DNA of 35,932 bases from Planctomycetota bacterium (GTDB taxonomy: Bacteria > Planctomycetota > JAJSAM01 > JAKLKS01), in NCBI GenBank assembly GCA_023150535.1, contig JAKLKS010000012.1, forward strand, positions 1 to 35,932, read 5' to 3'. Made by a program: the position numbers and the translations under genes. Below, one piece after another: positions 15,090 through 23,313 of the stretch. The notes beneath the pieces are model-generated. The model was given only the letters and a program-made list of their open reading frames with translations. It had not been told where the DNA came from and searched no databases. Position 1 is the first letter of the stretch, and each line of letters opens with the position of its first letter.

Positions 15090-16025
15090 GTGATCCAGGC
15101 GGGCGTGGACGAGGCGGGCTACGGCCCCATCCTGGGGCCCCTCTGCGTCGGGGCCGCCGCCTTCCGCTGCTCCCGCGATCCCGCGCCCGGCCCCTCCGCC
15201 GCGGCCCTCGCGCGGGCGCTCGACCCGGCCCTCCACGGGGTGCGGGTGGCCGACTCGAAGGAGGTCCACGTCCCCTCCCGCGGGCCCCGCGCCCTGGAGG
15301 AGACGGTGATGGCCTTCCTCTTCGCCCGGGACGGCGCCCTCCCCGCCGACGGGGCGGCCCTCCACCGCGCTCTGGGCGTCGCCTCCCCCCCGGCCGACCA
15401 CCCCTGGTACGGTTCGCTCGCGAAGCGCCCCCTCCCCCTCGCCGCCGACCCCGCCGCGGCGGCGGAGCGGGGGGCGGCGCTCCGGGCCGCGCTCGCGGGG
15501 GAGGGGCTCGAGGTCGCCCTGCTGCGCGTCCGCGCCCTCCCCGAGGGGCGCTACAGCGAGGCCTCGGAGCGGGCGGGGAGCAAGGCGGCGGTCCTCTTCG
15601 CGGAATCCGCGGCGCTCCTCGCCGAGGTCCTCGCCGCCGCGGGGGCCGGGCCCTCCTTCACGGTCTGCGACCGGCAGGGGGCCCGCGGGCGCTACGCCCC
15701 CCTCCTGCAGGAGCGGTTCCCCGACCGGCTCGTGCGCGTCGTCTCCGAGGGGGCGAAGCACTCCGCCTACGAGGTGGGGCCGGCCCGGGTCTCCTTCCGG
15801 GAGAAGGCCGACGCCGCGGTCCCCGCCGTGGGCCTCGCCAGCATGCTCGCCAAGTACGTCCGGGAGTTCTGGATGGAGGCCCTCAACGCCTGGTTCCTCC
15901 GGGAGGCCCCGGGGGTGAGGCCCACGGCCGGCTACTGGACCGACGGGCTGCGGTTCCTCGCCGAGACGGAGGCGGCCCGGAGGAGGCTCGGCGTGGACGA
16001 CCGGATCCTCGTGCGGAGCCGGTAG
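15090..16025 (+). CDS. Divergent type 2 ribonuclease H (RNase HII-like)
   Basis: A 311-aa protein starting 'VIQAGVDEAGYGPILGPL', which matches the RNase HII/HIII opening (D-E-A-G-[RY]-G-P...GP) carrying the first two catalytic acids. 'VADSKEV' corresponds to the D-S-K motif. 'TVCDRQGARGRY' supplies another acid, and 'PAVGLASMLAKYVREFWME' matches the 'A-S-I-x-A-K-x-x-R-D' helix. The protein is about 100 residues longer than usual RNase HII, the extra part being a helical insertion at about 70-160. It probably cleaves RNA in RNA:DNA hybrids, but the divergence leaves substrate preference open. GTG 15090 was chosen because a GGGGAGG lies upstream; GTG 15105 is possible. Confidence 0.72.
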   Translation: MIQAGVDEAGYGPILGPLCVGAAAFRCSRDPAPGPSAAALARALDPALHGVRVADSKEVHVPSRGPRALEETVMAFLFARDGALPADGAALHRALGVASPPADHPWYGSLAKRPLPLAADPAAAAERGAALRAALAGEGLEVALLRVRALPEGRYSEASERAGSKAAVLFAESAALLAEVLAAAGAGPSFTVCDRQGARGRYAPLLQERFPDRLVRVVSEGAKHSAYEVGPARVSFREKADAAVPAVGLASMLAKYVREFWMEALNAWFLREAPGVRPTAGYWTDGLRFLAETEAARRRLGVDDRILVRSR

Positions 16026-16066
16026 GGGCGGGGGGGCGCGGGGAGAGGAGAGGCACCGGTGCGAGG

Positions 16067-16084
16067 GGGTCCGGCGCGGGACCC
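16067..16084 (+). terminator. Candidate terminator hairpin after the RNase HII-like gene
   Basis: GGGTCC at 16067-16072 pairs with GGACCC at 16079-16084 around GGCGCG, 42 bases past the stop codon. No T-run follows. Confidence 0.3.
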
Positions 16085-16099
16085 GGCGGGCGGACGGGA

Positions 16100-16142
16100 G
16101 GGAAGGACCCGACCGCGGGTCCCTCCCGGACCTGTCCTTCCC
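16100..16142. repeat. 9-bp perfect inverted repeat in the gap
   Basis: GGGAAGGAC at 16100-16108 is the reverse complement of GTCCTTCCC at 16134-16142. A smaller GGACCC/GGGTCC pairing (16105-16110 with 16117-16122) competes with it. Confidence 0.4.
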
Positions 16143-16228
16143 GCCGGGAGAATCCCCTCCCGTTCCGAGGGCACCCCCCTCCCGCCGGTCCCCTCCGGCC
16201 CCTCCACCCCCGCCGCCGACGTTCCAGC

Positions 16229-16278
16229 GCTCCCGTCTCGCGTCGGCCGATCCGTTCCGGCCGAGGCGAGACGGGAGC
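16229..16278. repeat. 20-bp inverted repeat with one mismatch
   Basis: Arms 16229-16248 and 16259-16278 match over 20 positions with one mismatch; the central ten bases (16249-16258) are GATCCGTTCC. As RNA it would form a very stable stem. It is 170 bases upstream of the PilZ gene start and 200 bases past the RNase HII-like stop. Confidence 0.55.
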
Positions 16279-16447
16279 CCCGCGGCGACGAAGGAGGCGC
16301 GGCCCCGCGCCGGGCCGGGGCCGCGGGGGCGGGGAAGGGGTTCCCGCGGGATCCGGCGCGCCCCGCCCGTGACGCGTGGGCCGGCCGGGCGGTGCCCCGG
16401 GCCCCCTCCTGCGGTAGACTCGCGCCGGGGTAGTGGACGGAGAACGC

Positions 16448-16843
16448 ATGGAAGGCTCCGACGAGCGCAGGGAGTTCGCGAGGATCCGGCACGCCCTGGC
16501 GGTCCGGTACAAGTTCCTCTCGGGGAGCGTCAAGGACCCCGAGATGGAGGCGGTCCTCGACGGCACGACGTCCAACCTCTCCCTCGGGGGCCTCCTCCTC
16601 GTCGGACCCCTGGGGAAGGTCGACTGGCTGAAGGACCTCCTCCTCGGCCGCATCCAGGTCGGGGTCAACATCGCCCTCCCCACCAGCGTCGACCCCGTGA
16701 AGGCCCTCACGCGCCTCTCCTGGATCGAGGCCAAGGAGCCCGACACCGTGACCTACCGCATGGGCCTGCGGATCCTCGACATCTCCGCCGAGAGCCGCGG
16801 CGCCCTCTCCGAGTTCCTCTCCCGGGAGACCCGGATCCCCTGA
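16448..16843 (+). CDS. PilZ-domain protein (c-di-GMP receptor candidate)
   Basis: A 131-aa protein consisting of one PilZ domain. The N-terminal c-di-GMP arginine motif reads R-R-E-F-A-R-I-R (R-x3-R), and the second motif is 'SNLSLGGLLL' ([DN]-x-S-x2-G). Strands such as 'TRLSWIEAKE' and 'YRMGLRILDIS' complete the barrel. Both ligand motifs are intact, so c-di-GMP binding is likely; the target is unknown, but a type IV pilus operon lies 13 kb downstream. ATG 16448 is chosen over GTG 16433 because GGAG precedes it by five bases. Confidence 0.85.
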   Translation: MEGSDERREFARIRHALAVRYKFLSGSVKDPEMEAVLDGTTSNLSLGGLLLVGPLGKVDWLKDLLLGRIQVGVNIALPTSVDPVKALTRLSWIEAKEPDTVTYRMGLRILDISAESRGALSEFLSRETRIP

Positions 16844-16889
16844 CGCCTCCTCCCCCGCACGATCCCCCCCGCCGGCACCAGGAGTCCCC

Positions 16890-18428
16890 GTGAAAGGCCC
16901 CTTCCTCTTCTGCATCCTCGACGGCTGGGGCGTCGGCGACCGCGGCCCCGGCGACGCCCGGGCGCTGGCCCGCACCCCCTTCCTCGACTCCCTCGAGCGG
17001 GAGTGGCCGACGGCCCGGCTCTCCGCCTCGGGCCTGGACGTGGGGCTCCCCGCGGGGGTCATGGGGAACAGCGAGGTCGGCCACCTCAACCTCGGGGCCG
17101 GGCGGGTCGTGCCCCAGGACATCGTGCGCATCGACGCCGCGGCGGAGGAGGGCTTCGCGGGGAACGGGGTGATCGGGGACCTCGCCCGGCGGGCGCTGGA
17201 GGGGGGAGGGCGGCTCCACGTCCTCGGCCTCGCGAGCGACGGGCGGGTCCACTCCTCCCGCGTCCACCTCGCCGCGCTCCTGCGGGCGGCGGCGCGCCTC
17301 GGGCTCCGCGGGGACCGCGTGGTCCTCCACGCCTTCACCGACGGCCGCGACACGCCCCCCACGAGCGGCCCCGGCCACGTCGGGTTCCTCCTCGCCGCCT
17401 GCCGCGAGGCGGGGGCCGGGGTGATCGGCACCGTCGCGGGCCGCTACTTCGCCATGGACCGGGACCGGCGCTGGGAGCGCACGGAGCGGGCCTGGAGGGC
17501 GCTGGTCCTCGGGGAGGGGAGGCGGGCCTCCGATCCCGTGGAGGCGGTGCGCGCCTCCCACGCCGCGGGGACGACGGACGAGTTCGTGGAGCCCGTGGTG
17601 ATCGCCCCCCCGGGCGCCGCGCCCCCCGGGATCGGCCCCCGGGACGCCGTCCTCCACGCGAACTTCCGCCCCGACCGGGCCCGCCAGCTCTGCCGGGCGC
17701 TGGCCGACCCCGCCTTCGCGGAGTTCCCCCGCGGGGGCGCACCGCTCCCCGCCGCGCTCGGGACGATGACCCTCTACGACGCGACCTTCCCCTTCCCCGT
17801 GGCCTTCCCCCCCTTCTTCGTGAAGGAGACCCTGGGGGCGGCCTGGGCCGGGGCAGGGCTCCGGCAGCTGCGCATCGCGGAGACGGAGAAGTACGCCCAC
17901 GTCACCTACTTCTTCAACGGGCGGGACGAGAAGCCCTGCGAGGGGGAGGAGCGGGTCCTCGTGCCCTCGCCGAAGGTGGCGACCTACGACCTCCAGCCGG
18001 CCATGAGCGCGCCGGAGGTGACCGACCGCCTCGTCGCGCTCCTCGCCGAGGGGCGGCACGGGGCGGTGGTGCTCAACTACGCCAACCCCGACATGGTGGG
18101 GCACACGGGGAACCTCGCGGCGACGGTGGAGGCCCTCGGCGTCGTGGACCGCTGCCTCGCCCGGGTGATCCCCCTCGTGCTCGGGGCGGGGGGGGCGGCG
18201 GTGGTGACGGCGGACCACGGGAACTGCGAGGAGATGCTGGACGCGCGGGGCGGCATCATGACCGCCCACTCCATGAACCCGGTGCCGGCGATCCTCGCCG
18301 GGGAGGCCTTCGCGGGGAGGAGGGTGCGGCCGGGGAGGGCGCGGCTGTGCGACGTGGCGCCCACGGTGCTGCGCGCCATGGGGATCGCGGTGCCGGGGGG
18401 GATGACGGGGGAGCCGCTCCTCGCCTAG
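16890..18428 (+). CDS. gpmI: 2,3-bisphosphoglycerate-independent phosphoglycerate mutase
   Basis: A 512-aa enzyme of the usual iPGM length, interconverting 3- and 2-phosphoglycerate in glycolysis with two Mn2+. It opens with 'FLFCILDGWGVG' (metal ligand D11) and has the phosphoserine motif 'MGNSEVGHLNLGAGR' (S61). 'HAFTDGRDTPP' and 'GRYFAMDRDRRWERT' are the substrate-binding segments; 'NFRPDRARQL', 'YFFNGRDEKPCEGEER', 'NYANPDMVGHTG' and 'VVTADHGNCEEM' are the C-terminal phosphatase-domain motifs. The start is GTG 16890 after AGGAG-TCCCC. It is 46 bases past the PilZ stop and 53 bases before pgi, so a run of central-metabolism genes is probably co-transcribed. Confidence 0.96.
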   Translation: MKGPFLFCILDGWGVGDRGPGDARALARTPFLDSLEREWPTARLSASGLDVGLPAGVMGNSEVGHLNLGAGRVVPQDIVRIDAAAEEGFAGNGVIGDLARRALEGGGRLHVLGLASDGRVHSSRVHLAALLRAAARLGLRGDRVVLHAFTDGRDTPPTSGPGHVGFLLAACREAGAGVIGTVAGRYFAMDRDRRWERTERAWRALVLGEGRRASDPVEAVRASHAAGTTDEFVEPVVIAPPGAAPPGIGPRDAVLHANFRPDRARQLCRALADPAFAEFPRGGAPLPAALGTMTLYDATFPFPVAFPPFFVKETLGAAWAGAGLRQLRIAETEKYAHVTYFFNGRDEKPCEGEERVLVPSPKVATYDLQPAMSAPEVTDRLVALLAEGRHGAVVLNYANPDMVGHTGNLAATVEALGVVDRCLARVIPLVLGAGGAAVVTADHGNCEEMLDARGGIMTAHSMNPVPAILAGEAFAGRRVRPGRARLCDVAPTVLRAMGIAVPGGMTGEPLLA

Positions 18429-18481
18429 GCCGTCGATCCCTCTCCCCCCCCGTCCCCTCCGTCCGCTATCCTCCCCGGGAC

Positions 18482-19855
18482 ATGACCTCCCTCTTCTCCC
18501 TCCGGACCGCGGGCGCCTCGGCCGACCTCGTGGGCCGCGAGCACGGCCTCTCGGCGACCGACCTCGAGGACGCCGCCCCCCTCGCCGAGCGGGCCGGCCG
18601 GGCCCTCGTCGAGGCCCGCGAGGCGGGGAAGGCCGGATTCCTCGACCTCCCCCTCCGGCCGGCGGTCCTGGACGAGTGCCTGGCCGCGGCCGAGGACCTC
18701 CGGGGCCGGTGCGAGACGCTGGTCGTGGTCGGCATGGGCGGGTCGGCCCTCGGCGCCCGCACGCTGCTGTCCGCGCTGGGATCCCCCCTCCCCCCCGGCC
18801 TCCCCGGCGCGGCGCGGAACGGGCGCCCCCGGGTGCTCGTCGTCGACGACCCCGACCCGGCCTCCTTCCTGCCCCTCCTCGACGCCCTCCCCCCGGCCTC
18901 CACCTGCTGGAACTTCGTCTCCAAGTCGGGGAAGACCCTGGAGCCGCTGGCCCTCTACTCGCTCCTTCGCTCCCGGCTCGAGGCGGCCCTCGGCCCCGCC
19001 TGGCGGGAGAGGGTGATCCTCACCACCGACCCCGCCGGGGGGCCGCTCCGCGAGGAGGCCTCCCGCGAGCGCCTCCGCTCCCTCGTCGTCCCGCCCGAGG
19101 CGGGGGGGCGCTTCAGCGTGCTCTGCGCGGTGGGGCTCCTCCCCGCGGCCGCCGCGGGGATCGACGTGCGCGGCCTGATGCGGGGGGCCGCCGAGGCGGC
19201 GGCCCTCTTCCAGAGCGCCGACCCGGCCCGCAACGACGCCCTGCGCCTCGCCCTCTGGCTCTCCCTCCTCGGGACGAAGCGGGGCAAGCGCCACCACGTC
19301 ATGGTCCCCTACGCCGCGGCGCTCGCCCCCTTCGCCGGCTGGTGGCAGCAGCTGTGGGCGGAGAGCCTCGGGAAGAACGGCACCGGCTTCGACGCGACCC
19401 CGGCCCCGGGGCCGGGCTGCCAGCACTCCCTCCTCCAGCTCTGGATGGAGGGACCCCGGGACAAGGCCTTCCTGTTCCTGGACGTGGAGGACCCGGGCGT
19501 CGATCGCGTGATCGACCCGCCCGGCCCCCCCGGCGCCCCCTTCCTCTCGCGGCGCACCCTGGGGGACGCCCACCGCGCCCTGGCCGACGGGACCGCCGCC
19601 GCCCTCGTCCGCGCCGGCAGGCCCGTGATCCGGATCTCGCTCCCCGCCCTCCGCCCCGACGTCCTCGGCGCCCAGCTCCAGCTCTGGATGACGGCCACGG
19701 CGCTGGCGGGCCCGCTCGTCGGGGTGGACCCCTTCGGCCAGCCGGGGGTGGAGGAGGGGAAGAGGAACGCCGCCTCGCTGCTCGGGCGCGAGGAGGACGC
19801 GGCGCGGCGCGAGGGGGTGAGGGACCTCCTCGACCGGCTCCGCTCCCGTCGATGA
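18482..19855 (+). CDS. pgi: Glucose-6-phosphate isomerase
   Basis: A 457-aa phosphoglucose isomerase of the shorter bacterial type (about 450 aa). It interconverts glucose-6-phosphate and fructose-6-phosphate in the cytoplasm. Family motifs are 'LVVVGMGGSALGARTL', the sugar-phosphate SIS motif 'FVSKSGKTLEPLA', 'WWQQLWAESLGKNG' with the catalytic Glu, 'GPGCQHSLLQLW' with the ring-opening His, and 'QPGVEEGKRNA' with the active-site Lys near the C-terminus. A TATCCT -10-like hexamer lies at 18467-18472, ten bases before the ATG. The TGA stop overlaps the trkH ATG by four bases, which is an unusual metabolic-transport pairing. Confidence 0.95.
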   Translation: MTSLFSLRTAGASADLVGREHGLSATDLEDAAPLAERAGRALVEAREAGKAGFLDLPLRPAVLDECLAAAEDLRGRCETLVVVGMGGSALGARTLLSALGSPLPPGLPGAARNGRPRVLVVDDPDPASFLPLLDALPPASTCWNFVSKSGKTLEPLALYSLLRSRLEAALGPAWRERVILTTDPAGGPLREEASRERLRSLVVPPEAGGRFSVLCAVGLLPAAAAGIDVRGLMRGAAEAAALFQSADPARNDALRLALWLSLLGTKRGKRHHVMVPYAAALAPFAGWWQQLWAESLGKNGTGFDATPAPGPGCQHSLLQLWMEGPRDKAFLFLDVEDPGVDRVIDPPGPPGAPFLSRRTLGDAHRALADGTAAALVRAGRPVIRISLPALRPDVLGAQLQLWMTATALAGPLVGVDPFGQPGVEEGKRNAASLLGREEDAARREGVRDLLDRLRSRR

Positions 19856-21717
19856 CCCCCACGGCCCCGGGGGGGATCCTCCGCCCGCTCCTCGCGCGCG
19901 CGGGCGCCGTGGCGCTCTTCTTCTCCTCCCTCGTCCCCATCCTCGTCGAGGAGGGGGGGGTGCCCGTGGAGGAGGGGACCCTCCCCTGGGTCCGGTGGGC
20001 GAACGTCGTCTTCGCGGGGCTCCTCGCCTGGACGGAGGTCCGGCGGTTCCGGGCGGCCGGGAACCGGGCCGCCCACCTGAGGGAGGAGGCGGTGGACGTG
20101 GCCCTCCTCGGGGCCACCCTCCTCGCGGTCCTCGTCGAGGGGCTGGGCGGGGGGGCGATCTTCGGGCTCCGCGGGGCCGACGCCCTGATCGTCCCCTCCA
20201 AGGGGTACATCGTCGCCAACCTCGTCCTGCGCATCGTCCGGCTCTTCCGGCACGTCGTCGCGCTGAAGTGGTCCTATCCCAAGGTGTTCGTCGGCTCCTT
20301 CGTGGTCGTCATCGGCGCCGGGACCCTCCTCCTCTGGGGCCTGCCCGGGGCCCGGGGCGAGGGCGCCGCCCCCATCACCTTCCTGGACGCCCTCTTCACC
20401 TCCGTCTCCGCCACCTGCGTCACGGGCCTGACGGTCCGCACGACCGGGGCCGACTTCTCCCGCTTCGGGCAGACCGTGATCCTCGTGCTCATCCAGATCG
20501 GCGGGCTCGGGCTCATGACCTTCGCGGCCTTCTTCGCCATGGCGGTCCGCCGGGGCATCGGCTTCACCGACCGGCTCCTCCTCCGCGACATGCTCAACGT
20601 CGACCCCCTGAACACGCTGGGGAGGCTGCTGGCGGGGGTCGTCACGGTGACCTTCCTCGCGGAGGCCGCCGGGGCGGCCCTCATGTTCGGGAAGTTCACG
20701 GTCCCCGGGGATCCCGCGCGGCTCCTCCCCCCGGCGGACCAGCTCTACTACGCCACGTTCCACTCCGTGTCGGCCTTCTGCAACGCCGGCTTCGCCCTCT
20801 ACCCGGACAACTGGATGCCCTTCCGCTCCCACCCCCTCATGAACGGGGTGATCATGGCGGAGATCGTCCTCGGCGGCCTCGGGTTCACGGTGATCCTGAA
20901 CGTGCTCGGCCTCACGGGGTCCGTCACCCACCGGCTCCGGGCCCGCCTGCGGCGGCGGCCCCTGACGGAGGAGGAGGAGGGGGAGGAGGAGCGGCGCGAG
21001 AAGCCGCGGGTCTCCCTCCAGACGCGGGTCGTCCTCTCCCTCACCGCCGTCCTCGTCCTCGGCGGGGCCCTGCTCCTGTGGGTCTTCGAGAGGGACGGCT
21101 CCATGGCCGACCTCGATCCCCTCTCCGCGGTCCTCGCCTGCCTGTTCCAGTCGGTCTCGACCCGCACCGCGGGCTTCAACACCGTCGACCTCGCCGGCCT
21201 CCAGGCGGGGTCCCTCTACCTCATGGTCCTCCTCATGTTCATCGGCGCCTCCCCCGGCGGCACCGGCGGCGGCATCAAGACCGTGACCGCCGCCGTGCTG
21301 GTGCGCAGCGTCACGGCCCTGGCCCGGGGGCGGCGGCGCGTGGAGATGTCCCGCCGGTCCCTGCCGGTCGAGGTCGTCGCCCAGGCCATCGTCGTGGTCA
21401 CCCTCTCGGCGCTGGTGGTCTTCCTCGGCTCCCTCCTCCTCTGCCTGACGGAGGCGGACTACATCTCCGCCGACGGGGTCGCGGGGCCCCCTCCCTTCCT
21501 CGCCGTCCTCTTCGAGGCGGTCTCGGCCTTCGGCACCGTGGGGCTCTCCTGCGGCTCCGACGGGGGGCTCACGCCCCGGGTCTCCGACATGGGGAGGATC
21601 ATCCTCATGGCGCTCATGTTCGCCGGGCGCATCGGGCCCATCACCCTGGTCCTCGCCATGGGCCGCAGGACCGGCGCCGCCTACGAGTTCCCCGAGGAGC
21701 GGGTGATGATCGGCTAG
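19852..21717 (+). CDS. trkH: Potassium uptake channel subunit TrkH/KtrB
   Basis: A 621-aa membrane protein of the Trk/Ktr superfamily. Four pore loops with selectivity-filter residues are visible: 'VSATCVTGLTV', 'HSVSAFCNAGFALYPDN', 'QSVSTRTAGFNTVDL' and 'EAVSAFGTVGLSCGS'. Each is followed by a membrane helix, and the third is followed by 'LLMFIGASPGGTGGGIKT', a family hallmark. Compared with KtrB (about 450 aa) there is a 150-residue N-terminal extension with three to four hydrophobic segments. A charged 'EEEEGEEERRE' loop precedes the third repeat. It starts at ATG 19852 inside the pgi stop. Its regulatory RCK partner is the next gene. Confidence 0.93.
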   Translation: MTPTAPGGILRPLLARAGAVALFFSSLVPILVEEGGVPVEEGTLPWVRWANVVFAGLLAWTEVRRFRAAGNRAAHLREEAVDVALLGATLLAVLVEGLGGGAIFGLRGADALIVPSKGYIVANLVLRIVRLFRHVVALKWSYPKVFVGSFVVVIGAGTLLLWGLPGARGEGAAPITFLDALFTSVSATCVTGLTVRTTGADFSRFGQTVILVLIQIGGLGLMTFAAFFAMAVRRGIGFTDRLLLRDMLNVDPLNTLGRLLAGVVTVTFLAEAAGAALMFGKFTVPGDPARLLPPADQLYYATFHSVSAFCNAGFALYPDNWMPFRSHPLMNGVIMAEIVLGGLGFTVILNVLGLTGSVTHRLRARLRRRPLTEEEEGEEERREKPRVSLQTRVVLSLTAVLVLGGALLLWVFERDGSMADLDPLSAVLACLFQSVSTRTAGFNTVDLAGLQAGSLYLMVLLMFIGASPGGTGGGIKTVTAAVLVRSVTALARGRRRVEMSRRSLPVEVVAQAIVVVTLSALVVFLGSLLLCLTEADYISADGVAGPPPFLAVLFEAVSAFGTVGLSCGSDGGLTPRVSDMGRIILMALMFAGRIGPITLVLAMGRRTGAAYEFPEERVMIG

Positions 21718-21788
21718 CGGGGGTTCTCCCCACCCGGCGGCCGGCTGTCGGGCGCCGCGGGTAGGATCCCCGGCCGCAGGAGGTCCCC

Positions 21789-22613
21789 ATGCACCGCGCC
21801 GCCGTCATCGGCCTCGGTCGATTCGGGATGACCCTCGCCCGGGAACTCGCCCGCTACGGGGCGGAGGTCATCGCCGTCGACAACGACGAGGCCCACGTGG
21901 AGGAGATCCGGGATCGCGTCTCCGTGGCGGTCGTGGCCGACGGCTCCCAGGAGAAGGTCCTGCGGGACCTCGGCGTCGGGGGGGTGGACGTGGCCGTGGT
22001 CTCCATGGGGGACAACTTCGAGGGGCTCCAGCTCACGGTCGTGCTCCTCAAGCGCCGGCTGGGGGTGAAGCGGGTCGTGGCCAAGGCCACGAGCCCCCTC
22101 CGGGAGCGGATCCTCCGCAGCATCGGCTGCGACGAGGTCATCAGCCCCGAGAGGGAGACGGCGCTGCGGCTCGCCCACCACCTGGTCCTCCCGCGGGTGC
22201 TGGAGCACGTGGCGCTGGGCCCGGGGAAGGCCCTCGTCCAGGTGGTCACCCCGCCCTCCATGGTGGGGAAGTCCATCAAGGACACGGGGGTGCGCCACCG
22301 CTTCGGCGTGAACATCGTCGCCGTGAAGCGCCGGGTCCTGCCGGACGGACGGCCGGCCTCCTCCGGGGAGAGGACGCTCCGCATGGCCATCTCCCCCCTC
22401 ACGGGGCTCCCCGTGGCCGAGGAGGTCGTCCGGCCCGCCCCCACGGCGGAGGCGGCCACCGGCGGCGAGGCCTCCCCCGCCCTTACGGGCGGCCCCGGGG
22501 AGGCGCGGGAGGAGGTCCTCACCACCCCCTCCCCCGAGGAGGTCCTCCTCGCCGGGGACGTGCTCGTGGTCATCGGCGAGGACGAGGGGATCAACCGGAT
22601 GGTGGAGGCGTGA
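21789..22613 (+). CDS. trkA: Trk/Ktr regulatory subunit with RCK_N and RCK_C domains
   Basis: A 274-aa cytosolic regulator that gates the TrkH channel in response to nucleotides. The Rossmann RCK_N domain begins 'AAVIGLGRFGMTLAREL' (G-x-G-x-x-G nucleotide loop) and has the acidic strand end 'VIAVDNDEAHVEEI'. 'VVAKATSPLRERILRSIGCDEVISPE' is typical of the family. The RCK_C domain (about 140-270) is interrupted by an Ala/Glu/Pro-rich insertion of about 60 residues (about 190-250) before 'LLAGDVLVVIGEDEGINR'. This is a single RCK_N/RCK_C unit, as in KtrA. The ATG follows GGAGGTCCCC. A TAGGAT at 21762-21767 may be a promoter of its own. Confidence 0.93.
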   Translation: MHRAAVIGLGRFGMTLARELARYGAEVIAVDNDEAHVEEIRDRVSVAVVADGSQEKVLRDLGVGGVDVAVVSMGDNFEGLQLTVVLLKRRLGVKRVVAKATSPLRERILRSIGCDEVISPERETALRLAHHLVLPRVLEHVALGPGKALVQVVTPPSMVGKSIKDTGVRHRFGVNIVAVKRRVLPDGRPASSGERTLRMAISPLTGLPVAEEVVRPAPTAEAATGGEASPALTGGPGEAREEVLTTPSPEEVLLAGDVLVVIGEDEGINRMVEA

Positions 22614-22794
22614 GCGCGGGCATCCCCCCCCGGATGTACACGGGTCGGCATCCTCGCTCCCGCCGGGAAGGGTTCCCGGCCGTTCCCGGGCGCCCCGGAG
22701 GGGCGGGGGGGACGAGGGCGGAACGGCACGGTCCGCGCCAGCGGACCCAGGCGCCGGGGGCCGCGGCAGCGGACCCCCGGGAACAGGAGACGAC

Positions 22795-23298
22795 ATGGCG
22801 GCCCTGAACAAGGTGTTCCTCATCGGCAACCTGACGCGCGACCCGGAGCTGCGCTACATCCCCTCGGGGACGGCGGTGGCGGAGTTCGGCCTCGCCGTCA
22901 ACCGGGAGTACATGGACAAGGCGGGGGAGAAGAAGGAGGACACCTGCTTCGTCGACCTCGTCGTCTGGGGCCGGCAGGCGGAGACCTGCAACCAGTACCT
23001 GAAGAAGGGCCGCATGGTCTTCATCGAGGGGCGGCTCCAGTTCGACCAGTGGGAGTCGAAGGAGGGGGAGAAGCGCAGCCGCCTGCGGGTGGTCGCCGAC
23101 AGGGTCCAGTTCCTCGGCGGGAAGGGCCGCGACGAGGGGGAGGGCGGGGGCGGGGGCGGCGGCGGCGGCGGAGCCCGGCGCGAGGAGCGCCGGCCCTCCT
23201 CCCCCCCCGCGTCCCGCCCGGGGCAGAAGGCGGCCCCCCAGGAGTCGGTCAGCGACGCCCCGCCGGACGACCTCAACATCGACGACATCCCCTTCTAG
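22795..23298 (+). CDS. ssb: Single-stranded DNA-binding protein
   Basis: A 167-aa SSB. The OB fold spans about residues 3-108: 'NKVFLIGNLTRDPELRYIPSG', 'FVDLVVWGRQAETCNQYL', 'GRMVFIEGRLQFDQW' and 'SRLRVVADRVQFLGG'. A Gly-run and Pro/Arg-rich linker follows, and the acidic tip ends D-I-P-F, the conserved partner-binding tail. It binds ssDNA as a tetramer in replication and repair. It follows trkA after a 181-base gap containing inverted repeats, so it probably has its own promoter. The ATG follows AGGAG. Confidence 0.96.
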   Translation: MAALNKVFLIGNLTRDPELRYIPSGTAVAEFGLAVNREYMDKAGEKKEDTCFVDLVVWGRQAETCNQYLKKGRMVFIEGRLQFDQWESKEGEKRSRLRVVADRVQFLGGKGRDEGEGGGGGGGGGGARREERRPSSPPASRPGQKAAPQESVSDAPPDDLNIDDIPF

Positions 23299-23313
23299 GG
23301 GCGTGCGCCCCCC

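Larger units (their letters stand above)
16026..16447. other. 422-base gap without a convincing gene, rich in hairpins
   Basis: No ORF with plausible composition fits here; a 124-codon open frame (16059-16433) is Pro/Arg/Gly-rich and has no ribosome binding site. Three inverted repeats follow one another: 16067-16084, 16100-16142 and 16229-16278. A TAGACT -10-like hexamer at 16415-16420 probably serves the PilZ gene. The gap could hold a terminator plus a structured leader or a small RNA. Confidence 0.5.

Noticed and set aside
16059-16433. 124-codon ORF in the gap before the PilZ gene
   Set aside because: Pro/Arg/Gly-rich composition typical of random frames in GC-rich DNA, GTG start without a binding site, and it crosses strong inverted repeats.
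22614-22794. Small gene or RNA in the trkA-ssb gap
   Set aside because: Only short GC palindromes typical of this DNA and a 65-codon frame without a binding site; nothing recognisable.
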